A stretch of 64,000 nucleotides of DNA from Thermobaculum terrenum ATCC BAA-798. GTDB lineage: Bacteria; Chloroflexota; Chloroflexia; Thermobaculales; Thermobaculaceae. The notes below the pieces were generated by a model. The model was not told the DNA's origin. It searched no databases and was given only the letters and a program-made list of their open reading frames with translations. The position numbers and the translations under genes are program-made. Position 1 is the first letter of the stretch. Every line of letters begins with the position of its first letter. The stretch spans positions 941,501-1,005,500 of the forward strand of contig NC_013525.1 of the NCBI RefSeq assembly GCF_000025005.1. The letters run 5' to 3'. Below are positions 27,107 through 35,690 of this stretch, piece by piece.

Positions 27107-29080
27107 TTATTGCCTGCTAACCTGCTCTGTATGATAGAACTCTATGTGATCGCCCTCTTGGAAATCGTTGAAGTTGGCTACAGTGAGTCCACATTCGTAT
27201 CCTGCTGCCACTTCTCGGACATCATCTTTGAAGCGCTTGAGAGAGGATACTGTTCCGTCGTATATGACCGCTCCGTTTCTAATCACCCTGACCCTGCTAT
27301 TTCTAAGTGCTTTACCATCTAGAACATAGAGACCAGCGGCTTGCTCCTTGTTAGGAAGCCTGAATACAGCTCTCACTTCTGCGTAGCCGTCTATAACCTC
27401 CTTGGATTCCGGCTCTAGCAGGCCTGCTAGAGCTGCTTTTACATCATCTAGCAAGTTGTATATGACGTTATAGTAACGGATATCGATCTTCTCAGCTTCA
27501 GCGGTCTTGCGCGCGGCAGGGTCAGGCCTGACATTAAACCCAATAATAATCGCGTTAGAGGCCGCAGCCAGTTTCACGTCCGACTCTGAAATGGTACCAG
27601 TACCTGAATAGATGATAGATATCTTGGCACCTTCTTCTTGAATCTGCGAGAGAGCGTGTTGTATTGCTCCAATAGAACCTTGTACGTCTGCCTTCAAGAT
27701 GATGTTAAGTTCTTTTTCTTTGCTATCTGAAGCGTTCTTAAATAGCTCCTCAAGACTCGCTGGCCTATTACTTACTAGAGCGGCTGCTTGAGCAGCCTTG
27801 GCCCTTTGGAGGGCAACCTGCTTGGCCAGCTTTTCATCAGTGACCACAAGCAATTTATCTCCAGCCTCAGGTACTCCCTCTAGCCCTATGATCCTTGCCG
27901 GAGTAGAAGGCTCGGCCTTCCTCAGCTTCTGTCCCTTGTCATCGAACATCACTCTAATTCTGCCAGTTACAGAGCCTACAAGTACGAAATCTCTGGGCTT
28001 GAGTGTACCATTCTGAACTAATACTGTAGCTGTTGGCCCCTGATTGGGGTCTAGATGAGCCTCTATTATTGTGCCTTCAGCCAATCTTGTAGGATCAGCC
28101 TTGAGTTCACGCATGTCTGCTACCAGGAGTAAGATAGACAATAGGTCCTGGATACCCTCGCCTGTTAGGGCCGATACGGGTATAAACGGGGTGTCACCAC
28201 CCCAGTCATCGGGGACAAGACCCTGCTCTGAAAGCTGTTGCTTGACCCTATCCGGATTTGCCCCTTCTCTATCTATCTTGTTTATAGCTACCACAATAGG
28301 CACATTAGCAGCTCTGGCGTGTGCCAGAGCCTCGAGAGTCTGAGGCCTGACACCGTCATCGGCAGCTACTACAAGCACTACTATATCTGTTACCTGAGCA
28401 CCACGCGCTCTCATAGCTGTGAACGCTTCGTGCCCAGGCGTGTCTAGGAAGGTTATCTTTCTTCCCTGATACTCTACTTGGTAAGCGCCTATGTGTTGCG
28501 TGATGCCTCCAGCTTCACCAGCTACTACATTCGTCTTCCTGATGGTATCAAGCAGCTTGGTCTTACCGTGATCGACATGCCCCATCACGGTAATAACAGG
28601 AGGTCTAGGTTGCAGAACGCCTTTGGATACTCTTTTTTGCTCTTCCTCCAGTTCGGCTAACAGTTTTTCTTCATCTGTTTGAGGCACAACGAGCCGTGTC
28701 TCGTAGCCTAGCTCGGAAGCTATAATCTCCGCTGTGTCGTAGTCTATCTGCTGGTTGATAGTTGCCATGATGCCGTTTTGCATCAAAGTCCTTATGACAT
28801 CAGCAGCACTAGCTCCCAGAGAATCAGCTAATTCCTTAACGGTCATTGTAGGAGGAAGTTCAATGATCCTTCTGACCCTTACGGCAGTAGCAGCTCTCCC
28901 TGCCTGTGGGCCTCCCCTTACAGGTCTTTCTCTGCCCCTAACAGCGGCTCGAGGAGCAGATTGTTTAGTAGCTCCTGTCTTTTTGCTCTTGGGACGTTTG
29001 GCTGCAGGAACCTCGTCTTCCTCAAGTATTTCTTCCAAATCTTCAATTGTCTCCAAGTCCAAATCTCTATCTGCCATCAC
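27107..29080 (-). CDS. infB: Translation initiation factor IF-2
   Basis: A 657-residue IF-2, the GTPase that places initiator tRNA on the 30S subunit. A short acidic N-terminal region rich in Glu, Ala and Lys precedes IF2_N (TMTVKELADSLGASAADVIR, about 78-97). The G domain has G1 GHVDHGKT (about 171), G3 DTPGHEAF and G4 NKID; beta-barrel domains and the C-terminal initiator-binding domain follow. The N-terminal extension is much shorter than in E. coli, which is common in Gram-positive-like and thermophilic lineages. Confidence 0.95.
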   Translation of the reverse strand: MMADRDLDLETIEDLEEILEEDEVPAAKRPKSKKTGATKQSAPRAAVRGRERPVRGGPQAGRAATAVRVRRIIELPPTMTVKELADSLGASAADVIRTLMQNGIMATINQQIDYDTAEIIASELGYETRLVVPQTDEEKLLAELEEEQKRVSKGVLQPRPPVITVMGHVDHGKTKLLDTIRKTNVVAGEAGGITQHIGAYQVEYQGRKITFLDTPGHEAFTAMRARGAQVTDIVVLVVAADDGVRPQTLEALAHARAANVPIVVAINKIDREGANPDRVKQQLSEQGLVPDDWGGDTPFIPVSALTGEGIQDLLSILLLVADMRELKADPTRLAEGTIIEAHLDPNQGPTATVLVQNGTLKPRDFVLVGSVTGRIRVMFDDKGQKLRKAEPSTPARIIGLEGVPEAGDKLLVVTDEKLAKQVALQRAKAAQAAALVSNRPASLEELFKNASDSKEKELNIILKADVQGSIGAIQHALSQIQEEGAKISIIYSGTGTISESDVKLAAASNAIIIGFNVRPDPAARKTAEAEKIDIRYYNVIYNLLDDVKAALAGLLEPESKEVIDGYAEVRAVFRLPNKEQAAGLYVLDGKALRNSRVRVIRNGAVIYDGTVSSLKRFKDDVREVAAGYECGLTVANFNDFQEGDHIEFYHTEQVSRQ

Positions 29081-29129
29081 TAAAAACCTTCAAACCCTTT
29101 TCCATACTAATTATCAAACACTGCTCTTA

Positions 29130-29444
29130 TTAAGTTTCTTCCGAGTCTTCAGAAGAGGCAAGGTTCCTCAACTCAGATATTACCTCTTCTCCTATGTTTG
29201 CTTTCAAGCTTCTTGAAAGCGCATTACTTGCGATAGCCTGTTCTATACAATCAAGACTCTGATGTACGTATGCGCCCCTACCTGCTTTCCTGCCAGTGGG
29301 ATCTACCTCTACTATACCATCAGGACGACGTACTACCCTGATGAGGGTGCGCTTGCCTTCTACTTGTTTGCACCCTACGCAGGTTCTCTGAGGTTGTCTT
29401 TTTACTCGGATTATCTGCCCCTTTTTTGGCATATCTAACCGCAA
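29130..29444 (-). CDS. rnpM: YlxR/RnpM family RNA-binding protein (DUF448)
   Basis: A 104-residue YlxR protein. The core carries QRTCVGCKQVEGKRTLIRVV (about 18-37) and DPTGRKAGRGAYVHQSLDC (about 49-67), matching the family (P-R-x-C-x-x-C and GRGAY). The B. subtilis homologue (RnpM) binds and modulates RNase P. It lies between nusA and infB, the conserved location. An acidic C-terminal tail follows. Confidence 0.9.
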   Translation of the reverse strand: MRLDMPKKGQIIRVKRQPQRTCVGCKQVEGKRTLIRVVRRPDGIVEVDPTGRKAGRGAYVHQSLDCIEQAIASNALSRSLKANIGEEVISELRNLASSEDSEET

Positions 29445-29450
29445 TATGTC

Positions 29451-30584
29451 TTACTCGGATATAGTTTCTGCTGAAACGTCTTGCTCTAGTCTGTCTGTTT
29501 GCTCCTCTGATACTGATGTGGAGGAGCTAGAGAAATGCTCTACATTTTCTGGGCTTCTAATGTCGATTCTCCATCCCGTAAGGTTTGCGGCCAGTCGAGC
29601 GTTTTGGCCATCTTTTCCTATTGCAAGGGATAGCTGCTTTTCTGGCACTATAACAGTAGCGGTTTTGGTTTCTTTGTCCAATATCACTTCGTTGACTTGT
29701 GCGGGGCTCAGTGCCCTAGCTATAAAAGTAGCTGGATCATCGCTCCATTGTATAATGTCGATCTTCTCCCCTTGCAACTCGTCTACTACATTCTGGACAC
29801 GAGTACCTCTAACACCTACACAGCTACCCACAGGGTCAATCCCAGGTTGTCTTGCAGCCACTGCTATCTTCGATCTCACCCCAGGTATTCTTGCTATAGC
29901 CTTGATCTCTACAGATCCGTTATATATCTCAGGAACTTCAATCTCAAATAGCCTCTTCAGCAGGTTTTTGTCCCTGCGGGAGACAATGAGTTGAGGTCCC
30001 CTGGGTGTTTTAACAACCTTTAGCAGTAGCACCTTTAATCTCTGACCAGGTTTGTAGTTTTCGCTTTCTACTTGCTCGGCTTTGGGCATAATAGCTTCTG
30101 CTTTACCCAGCTGGACTATGACCAAGCCGTTCTCTACTCTCTGTACTACCCCAGTTACCAGTTCTCCTTCTCTGTCCCCGAATTCTTTGTATATTGTTTC
30201 GTGCTCAGCCTCTCGAATCTTCTGCAGCATTACCTGCTTAGTCATCTGGGCGGCGATTCGGCCGAAGGTATCTGGGGTAACGTCCTGATGTACGACGCTG
30301 CCTATCCTGGCTTCCTTATCAATCTTCTTTGCATCCGCCAGGCTTATCTGAGTTTTAGGGTCCTTGACGTTTTCTACCACTTGCAGGACACGATAAACCG
30401 TTGCCTGCCCGGTATTAGGATCTATTTTGACCTCTATATCACCGGAGGCGTCATAGTTTTTACGGTATACAGCCTTGACTGCCTCTTCTACTGATTTAAT
30501 AAGCACATCTCTGGGGATGCCTCTTTCAAGGCTTAACTGGGAGATGGCTGCATAGAATTCGCCTCTCATATGCCCTCCGACCAA
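29451..30584 (-). CDS. nusA: Transcription termination/antitermination protein NusA
   Basis: A 377-residue NusA: an N-terminal RNA-polymerase-binding domain (about 1-130), an S1 domain (about 135-200, GVVQRVENGLVIVQLGKAEA), and KH1/KH2 domains (about 205-345) with the hallmark GSCVGVRGTRVQNVVDELQGEKIDI and AIGKDGQNARLAANLTGWRIDI. It lacks the C-terminal acidic repeats of the E. coli protein, as in most non-proteobacteria, and ends in a Ser/Glu-rich tail. rimP, usually upstream, is absent here. The leader contains an intrinsic terminator. Confidence 0.95.
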   Translation of the reverse strand: MVGGHMRGEFYAAISQLSLERGIPRDVLIKSVEEAVKAVYRKNYDASGDIEVKIDPNTGQATVYRVLQVVENVKDPKTQISLADAKKIDKEARIGSVVHQDVTPDTFGRIAAQMTKQVMLQKIREAEHETIYKEFGDREGELVTGVVQRVENGLVIVQLGKAEAIMPKAEQVESENYKPGQRLKVLLLKVVKTPRGPQLIVSRRDKNLLKRLFEIEVPEIYNGSVEIKAIARIPGVRSKIAVAARQPGIDPVGSCVGVRGTRVQNVVDELQGEKIDIIQWSDDPATFIARALSPAQVNEVILDKETKTATVIVPEKQLSLAIGKDGQNARLAANLTGWRIDIRSPENVEHFSSSSTSVSEEQTDRLEQDVSAETISE

Positions 30585-30607
30585 ATCACCTTGTATAACT
30601 TTTTATA

Positions 30608-30634
30608 TAAATAAAAAAGTGGGTTGCCCCACTT
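30608..30634 (-). terminator. Intrinsic terminator in the nusA leader (attenuator candidate)
   Basis: On the minus strand the sequence reads AAGTGGG-GCAA-CCCACTT followed by TTTTATTT (arms 30628-30634 and 30617-30623). It lies between a strong minus-strand promoter and the nusA start, with no gene upstream that it could terminate. Confidence 0.75.
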
Positions 30635-30663
30635 CCCTTCTTACTTCTTGCTCCGTTTGACGT

Positions 30664-30693
30664 ATTATAGCAGTTAACGACGATTCCCTTCAA
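30664..30693 (-). promoter_or_regulatory. Promoter of the nusA-infB operon
   Basis: Minus strand: TTGAAG (30693-30688), 18-base spacer, TATAAT (30669-30664) preceded by TGC (30672-30670), an extended -10. The predicted start is near 30657, about 25 bases before the leader terminator. Confidence 0.75.
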
Positions 30694-30731
30694 GAAATTA
30701 TCATTTACCCTCCCTTTCTTCTTTTGCTGGT

Positions 30732-30740
30732 TGCTATAAT
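30732..30740 (+). promoter_or_regulatory. Extended -10 promoter of gap-pgk-tpiA
   Basis: TGC-TATAAT at 30732-30740 with no good -35 box. The predicted start is near 30747, giving a leader of about 70 bases rich in A and T before GTG 30817. Confidence 0.6.
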
Positions 30741-30816
30741 GACCGCAATCTAAGTGTTTTTTTCTATAAACCGATTGATCAAAAATTATCTATATAAAAA
30801 CTAGGGAGGGAAACTG

Positions 30817-31827
30817 GTGGCTCGAGTTGCTATTAACGGTTTTGGGAGAATTGGTCGACAGGTTTTTAAAGCTATACGAACTTATTATCCTGATGATATA
30901 GAAATCGTAGCTATAAACGATCTCACCAGTAGCGATGTCTTAGCTCACCTTCTAAAGTACGATACTAATTATGGTAGATACGAAGCTGAGATATGGGCAT
31001 CAGATGGTCAGCTTAGAGTTGATGACCTTGAAATATCTGTTTTCGCTGAGAGAGATTGGACTAAGCTGCCCTGGGGTGATTTGGGTATAGATTTCGTCAT
31101 AGAGTCTTCCGGAGTAGGGACCGATGGAGCTCGCGCGAAAGCCCATATTGATGCAGGTGCCAAGAAGGTCCTAATAACTGCCCCAGCTAAAAATGAGGAT
31201 ATAACCGTTGTTCTCGGCGTAAATGATGATAAGTACGACCCCAATAAACACAACATAATTTCGAACGCTTCATGTACTACCAATGCTCTAGCTCCAATCG
31301 CTAAGGTTATGCTAGAGAATTTCGGTATCGTTCGTGGCCTTCTTACTACCGTACACTCATATACCAACGACCAGGTGATACTTGATGCTCCTCATAAAGA
31401 CCTTCGTAGAGCCAGGGCTGCAGGAGCTAATATAATACCGACAACCACTGGTGCTGCTAGGGCAGTGGGGTTGGTTCTGCCAGAGCTCAAGGGTAAGTTC
31501 GACGGTTTCTCGCTACGTGTACCTACCCCGACGGTTAGCATAATAGACTTCGTGGTGGAGGTCGAGAAGGAAGTAACTGTCGAGGAGGTAAACTGTAGCT
31601 TCAAAGAGGCGGCGAATGGCAGGTTGAGCAGGATTCTGGGCTATACCGAGGAGCCTCTGGTATCTTCGGATTTCAAAGAGGATACTCACTCCACGATAGT
31701 TGATGGTCTGTCTACGATGGTGATAGGCGGAAAGATGGTCAAGGTAATTTCCTGGTACGATAATGAGTGGGGTTATTCCGTCAGGGTGGCTGATCTTGCT
31801 GCTATGATATCTGCGAGCATGGCGTAG
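30817..31827 (+). CDS. gap: Glyceraldehyde-3-phosphate dehydrogenase
   Basis: A 336-residue type I GAPDH. The NAD-binding start [19 protein letters not shown], the catalytic Cys in [16 protein letters not shown] (about 155) and the C-terminal [16 protein letters not shown] are intact. GTG start with GGGAGGG upstream. First gene of the glycolytic triplet gap-pgk-tpiA. The residue after the cofactor-binding Asn-Asp (INDLTSSD) suggests NAD rather than NADP preference, by family comparison. Confidence 0.95.
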   Translation: MARVAINGFGRIGRQVFKAIRTYYPDDIEIVAINDLTSSDVLAHLLKYDTNYGRYEAEIWASDGQLRVDDLEISVFAERDWTKLPWGDLGIDFVIESSGVGTDGARAKAHIDAGAKKVLITAPAKNEDITVVLGVNDDKYDPNKHNIISNASCTTNALAPIAKVMLENFGIVRGLLTTVHSYTNDQVILDAPHKDLRRARAAGANIIPTTTGAARAVGLVLPELKGKFDGFSLRVPTPTVSIIDFVVEVEKEVTVEEVNCSFKEAANGRLSRILGYTEEPLVSSDFKEDTHSTIVDGLSTMVIGGKMVKVISWYDNEWGYSVRVADLAAMISASMA

Positions 31828-31828
31828 C

Positions 31829-32998
31829 ATGCGCACACTTGAATCTATAGATGTAAGAGAGCGGACAGTCTTAGTCCGCGTGGATTTCAACGTCCCATTG
31901 TCTGATACGGGTGTCATCCTGGATGACACCCGTATCAGGGCAGCTGTTCCCACCCTGACAAGACTGTTTGAACTAGGGGCTTCCAAGCTAGTTCTAGCCT
32001 CTCACCTTGGTAGGCCCAAGGGGCAATTCAATCCTAAGTACAGCATGGCTCTTATTGTAGACCGTGTCTCCGACCTATTAGGCAGACCAGTTCAATTGCT
32101 TCCCCTTGATCTTGAACAAGCAAGGCAAGTTATACAAAACGGCCGAGAAGGCTCAGTATTTCTACTAGAAAACACTAGGTTCTATCCTGGTGAGGAAAAG
32201 AACGATATACAGTTTGCCCATCAACTCGCGAGCTTAGCAGATGTATATGTAAATGATGCATTTGGCTCCGCCCATAGGGCACATGCGAGTACCGAGGCTA
32301 TAGCAAAGCTGTTACCCTCAGCTGCTGGACTGCTTATGGAGAAGGAAGTTGAGGTCCTCACTAAAATCCTGAACTCTCCCAATAGGCCTTTTGTAGCTAT
32401 TTTGGGTGGAGCTAAGGTGTCAGATAAATTAGGAGTCATATCGAATCTGTTACCACGCGTTGATAAGGTGCTTATAGGTGGAGCAATGGCCAATACTTTC
32501 CTCCTGGCCCAAGGGTTGAAGGTGGGTAAGAGCTTAGCGGAAGCAGATATGATAGATACTGCACAACAACTGCTAAGCGAGCAAAAAATAGATTTGCCTG
32601 TCGATGTAGTAGTTGCTAGCAGTTTGCAAGATCCTGATAGTAAGGAAATAGTTGAGGTTAACTTAGTGCCGGAAAATAAGTCCATATATGACATTGGCCC
32701 AAAGACAATCGAAAATTATTCTAGTGTTATAGCGACTGCTTCTACCGTTTTCTGGAACGGTCCTATGGGAGTGTTTGAGACCGAGGGCTTTGCCGACGGG
32801 ACCTATGCAATAGCAAGGGCTGTCGCGAATTGTAGCGGATTTACCGTTGTTGGGGGCGGAGACTCGGTATCTGCTTTAGAGAATTCAGGTATGTCCTCTT
32901 CGGTTGATCATGTATCTACTGGAGGAGGTGCATCGCTCGAATTCTTGGAAGGCAAAAAGTTACCGGGTATAGCAGCTCTGGAGGATAACAATGCGTAA
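31829..32998 (+). CDS. pgk: Phosphoglycerate kinase
   Basis: A 389-residue PGK. RVDFNVPL (about 16-23), the substrate-binding SHLGRPKGQFNPKYSM (about 59-74), LENTRFYPGEEKND and the nucleotide region FWNGPMGVFE and GGGDSV are all present. It begins one base after the gap stop. Two strong hairpins lie in the first 110 bases of the coding sequence, the second an 18-bp perfect inverted repeat. The C-terminal codons overlap tpiA by 8 bases. Confidence 0.95.
   Translation: MRTLESIDVRERTVLVRVDFNVPLSDTGVILDDTRIRAAVPTLTRLFELGASKLVLASHLGRPKGQFNPKYSMALIVDRVSDLLGRPVQLLPLDLEQARQVIQNGREGSVFLLENTRFYPGEEKNDIQFAHQLASLADVYVNDAFGSAHRAHASTEAIAKLLPSAAGLLMEKEVEVLTKILNSPNRPFVAILGGAKVSDKLGVISNLLPRVDKVLIGGAMANTFLLAQGLKVGKSLAEADMIDTAQQLLSEQKIDLPVDVVVASSLQDPDSKEIVEVNLVPENKSIYDIGPKTIENYSSVIATASTVFWNGPMGVFETEGFADGTYAIARAVANCSGFTVVGGGDSVSALENSGMSSSVDHVSTGGGASLEFLEGKKLPGIAALEDNNA
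31902..31938 (+). repeat. 18-bp perfect inverted repeat inside pgk
   Basis: CTGATACGGGTGTCATCC (31902-31919) is separated by one base from its exact reverse complement (31921-31938). It encodes the conserved LSDTGVILDDTRIR. A smaller hairpin (GCGGAC/GTCCGC, 31861-31879) precedes it. Confidence 0.85.
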
Positions 32999-33743
32999 AC
33001 CTCTAGTTGCGGGTAATTGGAAAATGCACACTGACTCCTCTCAAGCTCAGGATTTAGCGTCATCTATCGTATCGAGAGTTTCTTCCGTGACGGATGTTGA
33101 GGTTGTTCTTTGCCCACCGTTTGTTTGGCTTGAGAGAGTAGCAAAGCTAGTTGAGGAGACCGGCATCCTCGTCGGAGCTCAAGATACATTTTGGGAGGAC
33201 TGGGGAGCATACACCGGGGAGATATCTCCTCTGCAGCTCAGTGAGATGTGCAGTTACGTCATAGTTGGTCATTCCGAAAGACGGCATATTATCGGAGAAA
33301 CTGATGAAATAGTAGCTAGGAAAGCTAGGGCTGTGGCCAGAGCAGGGATGGTACCTATACTAGCGGTTGGGGAGCTGGAGCAGGAGTACAAAGAGGGAAT
33401 CTCCAAGGAAATCGTTAGCAATCAGCTCTCTGCTGTTCTTGCCGATGGTTGGGATCATGAAATAGTGATCGCGTATGAACCTGTTTGGGCGATAGGAACA
33501 GGACTGGCTGCTTCAGCTCAATATGCCCAGGACATGGCAGCCTTTATAAGGGAACAACTTAGTTCATATGGCCTCAATCAAGAGAGAGTTAGAATACTCT
33601 ATGGTGGGAGCGTCAATAGAGGTAATTTCAAAGAATTTATCGAACAGAAAGATATTGATGGTGCTCTGGTGGGAGGAGCCAGTCTCAAGGCAGAAGAATT
33701 TGCCGAGCTAGTCATGATGGCTTCTCCTGCTATGGTTGATTAG
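32991..33743 (+). CDS. tpiA: Triosephosphate isomerase
   Basis: A 250-residue TIM. AGNWKMHTDSSQAQDL (about 6-21, catalytic Asn/Lys), VGHSERRH (His about 95), the catalytic Glu in AYEPVWAIGTG (about 166) and the phosphate loop LYGGSVN are intact. The ATG overlaps the end of pgk, so translation is coupled. A promoter for secG is embedded at its 3' end. Confidence 0.95.
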   Translation: MRKPLVAGNWKMHTDSSQAQDLASSIVSRVSSVTDVEVVLCPPFVWLERVAKLVEETGILVGAQDTFWEDWGAYTGEISPLQLSEMCSYVIVGHSERRHIIGETDEIVARKARAVARAGMVPILAVGELEQEYKEGISKEIVSNQLSAVLADGWDHEIVIAYEPVWAIGTGLAASAQYAQDMAAFIREQLSSYGLNQERVRILYGGSVNRGNFKEFIEQKDIDGALVGGASLKAEEFAELVMMASPAMVD

Positions 33744-33764
33744 AAATTGCTACCCTGTTATAAT
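33736..33764 (+). promoter_or_regulatory. Promoter of secG-tatA
   Basis: TTGATT (33736-33741), 17-base spacer, TATAAT (33759-33764) preceded by TGT: both boxes plus an extended -10. The -35 lies in the last codons of tpiA. Confidence 0.8.
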
Positions 33765-33784
33765 GCCGAACAGAGGATATAGAG

Positions 33785-34006
33785 TTGGAAACATCTATAA
33801 AGATAGCTGAGATTATAGTATCTATACTTTTGATAGCTGTTATTCTAATGCAAAGCAAGAGTAGCAGCTTTAGTGGTGCGTTCGGTGGAGATCCGGGTTC
33901 GATTTATCACACTAGGCGAGGGCTAGAGAAGACTCTCTTCCAGCTTACAATAGTCCTGGCAGTGGTGTTTGTAGCTGTGTCTCTGCTGAGCGTAGCACTC
34001 TCGTAG
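33785..34006 (+). CDS. secG: Preprotein translocase subunit SecG
   Basis: A 73-residue SecG with two transmembrane helices (about 6-22 and 51-70) around the conserved loop LMQSKSSSFSGAFGG and YHTRRGLEKTLF. It stabilises the SecYE channel. TTG start. Downstream of tpiA is a common location for secG. Its own promoter overlaps the tpiA end; the leader is only about 14 bases. Confidence 0.9.
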   Translation: METSIKIAEIIVSILLIAVILMQSKSSSFSGAFGGDPGSIYHTRRGLEKTLFQLTIVLAVVFVAVSLLSVALS

Positions 34007-34041
34007 CAAAATTAGTCTAGGAAGTCAGGAGGAAAAGACAA

Positions 34042-34230
34042 ATGCCATTCGGTTTAGGCGCTCCAGAGCTTATAATCATCTTAGTGATAGTAATGCTTGT
34101 GTTTGGTGTCGGGAAGTTGCCAGAGGTAGGTGGAGCTCTTGGTAGAGGTATAAGAGAGTTTAAGGACAATCTTACAGGTAAAGAGCTGGAGGAGGATAAG
34201 ACCGCGGAGCGCCAGGAACTCAAGGGCTAA
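34042..34230 (+). CDS. tatA: Sec-independent translocase protein TatA
   Basis: A 62-residue TatA/E: a short N-terminal helix ([18 protein letters not shown]), the FGxGKLPE hinge ([20 protein letters not shown]) and an amphipathic then charged tail. Strong ribosome binding site AGGAGG. TatC is not in the window. The Tat-like signal in the importer binding lipoprotein at 17964 fits an active Tat pathway. Confidence 0.92.
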   Translation: MPFGLGAPELIIILVIVMLVFGVGKLPEVGGALGRGIREFKDNLTGKELEEDKTAERQELKG

Positions 34231-34261
34231 TCCCAGTAACTGAACTTGTCTTGAATTGTTT

Positions 34262-34293
34262 AAGCAGGAGTATATTACTCCTGCTTTTGTTTT
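34262..34293 (+). terminator. Intrinsic terminator after tatA
   Basis: AAGCAGGAGTA (34262-34272), a 3-base loop and TACTCCTGCTT (34276-34286), followed by TTGTTTT. Confidence 0.9.
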
Positions 34294-34302
34294 AGATGTT
34301 CC

Positions 34303-34331
34303 TTGTACTTAGATCTGATAAGATTTAGAAT
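34303..34331 (+). promoter_or_regulatory. Probable promoter of lepB
   Basis: TTGTAC (34303-34308), 17-base spacer, TAGAAT (34326-34331). Its position means the first in-frame start codon at 34303 cannot be used. Confidence 0.6.
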
Positions 34332-34371
34332 CCCATACAGAGATTGCAATTTCAGTGTTTGTGGGGTGATC

Positions 34372-35118
34372 GTGCAAAGAGAGGTTGATGGTGCTGCTTC
34401 GACGGAAGTAAGCCAAAGCGAAGTTGGATCTATCAAGAAACGTAGCTTTGCTAGGGAATTATTAGAGACTCTGATACTGACTATAGTTATATTTGTAGGT
34501 GTCAGAGCCGTTGTGCAGTCCTTTAGAGTTGAAGGAGAGAGTATGTACCCTACCCTCCTGAACAACGAGCTCGTTTTAGTAAACAAAGCCCTATACTGGC
34601 ATGTAGATAAGGATTCGCTCCTAGCTCGCCTAGCTCTTGGCCCAGAAACAGGTACAGGTGACGTATATCTATTTCGAGCTCCGCAGAGAGGTGACGTTAT
34701 AGTATTTCATGCTACTAACGCTCAACCTGGAACGGATTATATAAAGAGGATAATAGGCATCCCGGGTGATACGGTAACCATAGTCGATGGTGCTGTTTGG
34801 GTCAATGGCAGAAAGCTTACTGAACCTTACGTCCATGGTGTTACGACCGAAGCAATGCCTTTTTCTCAGAACACCTGGAAGGTACCGGCTGGGAAATTTT
34901 TTGTGCTAGGTGATAACAGATATCATAGTAGTGATTCAAGAAGTTGGGGTTACGTCTCACTAAATGACATAATAGGTAAGGCGTTTTTCTCGTACTGGCC
35001 AGTCAGCAGAATAGGTCCTATCCCTGGAGGATTGAAGATAAGCGGTGTACACTTAGCTAATAGAGGGTTTGTATCATTACCAGTTTTGTCGGAGCTTTAC
35101 GTCAGGTATTCGGACTAG
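34372..35118 (+). CDS. lepB: Signal peptidase I
   Basis: About 248 residues. A basic region and one transmembrane helix (about 25-45) precede the catalytic domain. The nucleophile Ser is in GESMYPTLL, the general-base Lys in DYIKRIIGIPGD, and LGDNRYHSSDSR is the C-terminal signature. The frame is open back to 34303, but a promoter covers 34303-34331, so GTG 34366 or 34372 is preferred. Opens a run lepB-DUF151-rnc on the plus strand. Confidence 0.92.
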   Translation: MQREVDGAASTEVSQSEVGSIKKRSFARELLETLILTIVIFVGVRAVVQSFRVEGESMYPTLLNNELVLVNKALYWHVDKDSLLARLALGPETGTGDVYLFRAPQRGDVIVFHATNAQPGTDYIKRIIGIPGDTVTIVDGAVWVNGRKLTEPYVHGVTTEAMPFSQNTWKVPAGKFFVLGDNRYHSSDSRSWGYVSLNDIIGKAFFSYWPVSRIGPIPGGLKISGVHLANRGFVSLPVLSELYVRYSD

Positions 35119-35135
35119 TCGGAGGAGAGGCGGCT

Positions 35136-35678
35136 ATGATCGAGACAGTTATTCAAGCGGTCCGTATTAATGTAGTGAATGAGCAACATGTAGTCCTCCT
35201 GAAGGAAGTTGGAGGTTCTAGAGTCATACCTATATGGATAGATCCATACCAAGCTCACCAAATAGCTCTCCACCTTGGTGGCAGGGAAATAGCAAGGCCT
35301 ATGACCCACGACCTCATGAACTCCATAATTACGGAGATGGGAGGTGTGGTTGAGAGGGTAATTGTTAATGATCTTAGAGATCAGACCTTCTTTGCGCTCG
35401 TTGAGATAGATCAGGGTGGTAAGAAGTTGCTTATTGATTCACGGCCCAGCGATGCTATCAATTTGGCTATCCGCTCTAATGCATCTATTTACGTTGAAGA
35501 TCACGTTATGGATCAAGCTGGCTTCGTGTTGCCTGTAGAACAAGAAGAAGCTCAGGCTCCGGAATCTGAGAAAGAATCCTCTGAGATCTCAGATATAGAC
35601 AATGAGCGCCTAGCAGTATTCAGAGAGTTTATAAATAGCCTTGACCTAGATGAGCCTAATCAGGAAAAGAAAGAATAA
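35136..35678 (+). CDS. Bifunctional nuclease family protein (DUF151)
   Basis: A 180-residue protein whose first 130 residues form a BFN domain: VVLLKEVGGSRVIPIWIDPYQA (about 22-43), RPMTHDLMNSIITEMGG and SRPSDAINLAIRSNASIYV are family landmarks. The last 40 residues are acidic. Mycobacterial and plant relatives show RNase/DNase activity, and others act as stress regulators; the role here is uncertain. AGGAGAGG precedes ATG. Confidence 0.85.
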   Translation: MIETVIQAVRINVVNEQHVVLLKEVGGSRVIPIWIDPYQAHQIALHLGGREIARPMTHDLMNSIITEMGGVVERVIVNDLRDQTFFALVEIDQGGKKLLIDSRPSDAINLAIRSNASIYVEDHVMDQAGFVLPVEQEEAQAPESEKESSEISDIDNERLAVFREFINSLDLDEPNQEKKE

Positions 35679-35690
35679 CAGCTGATAAGC

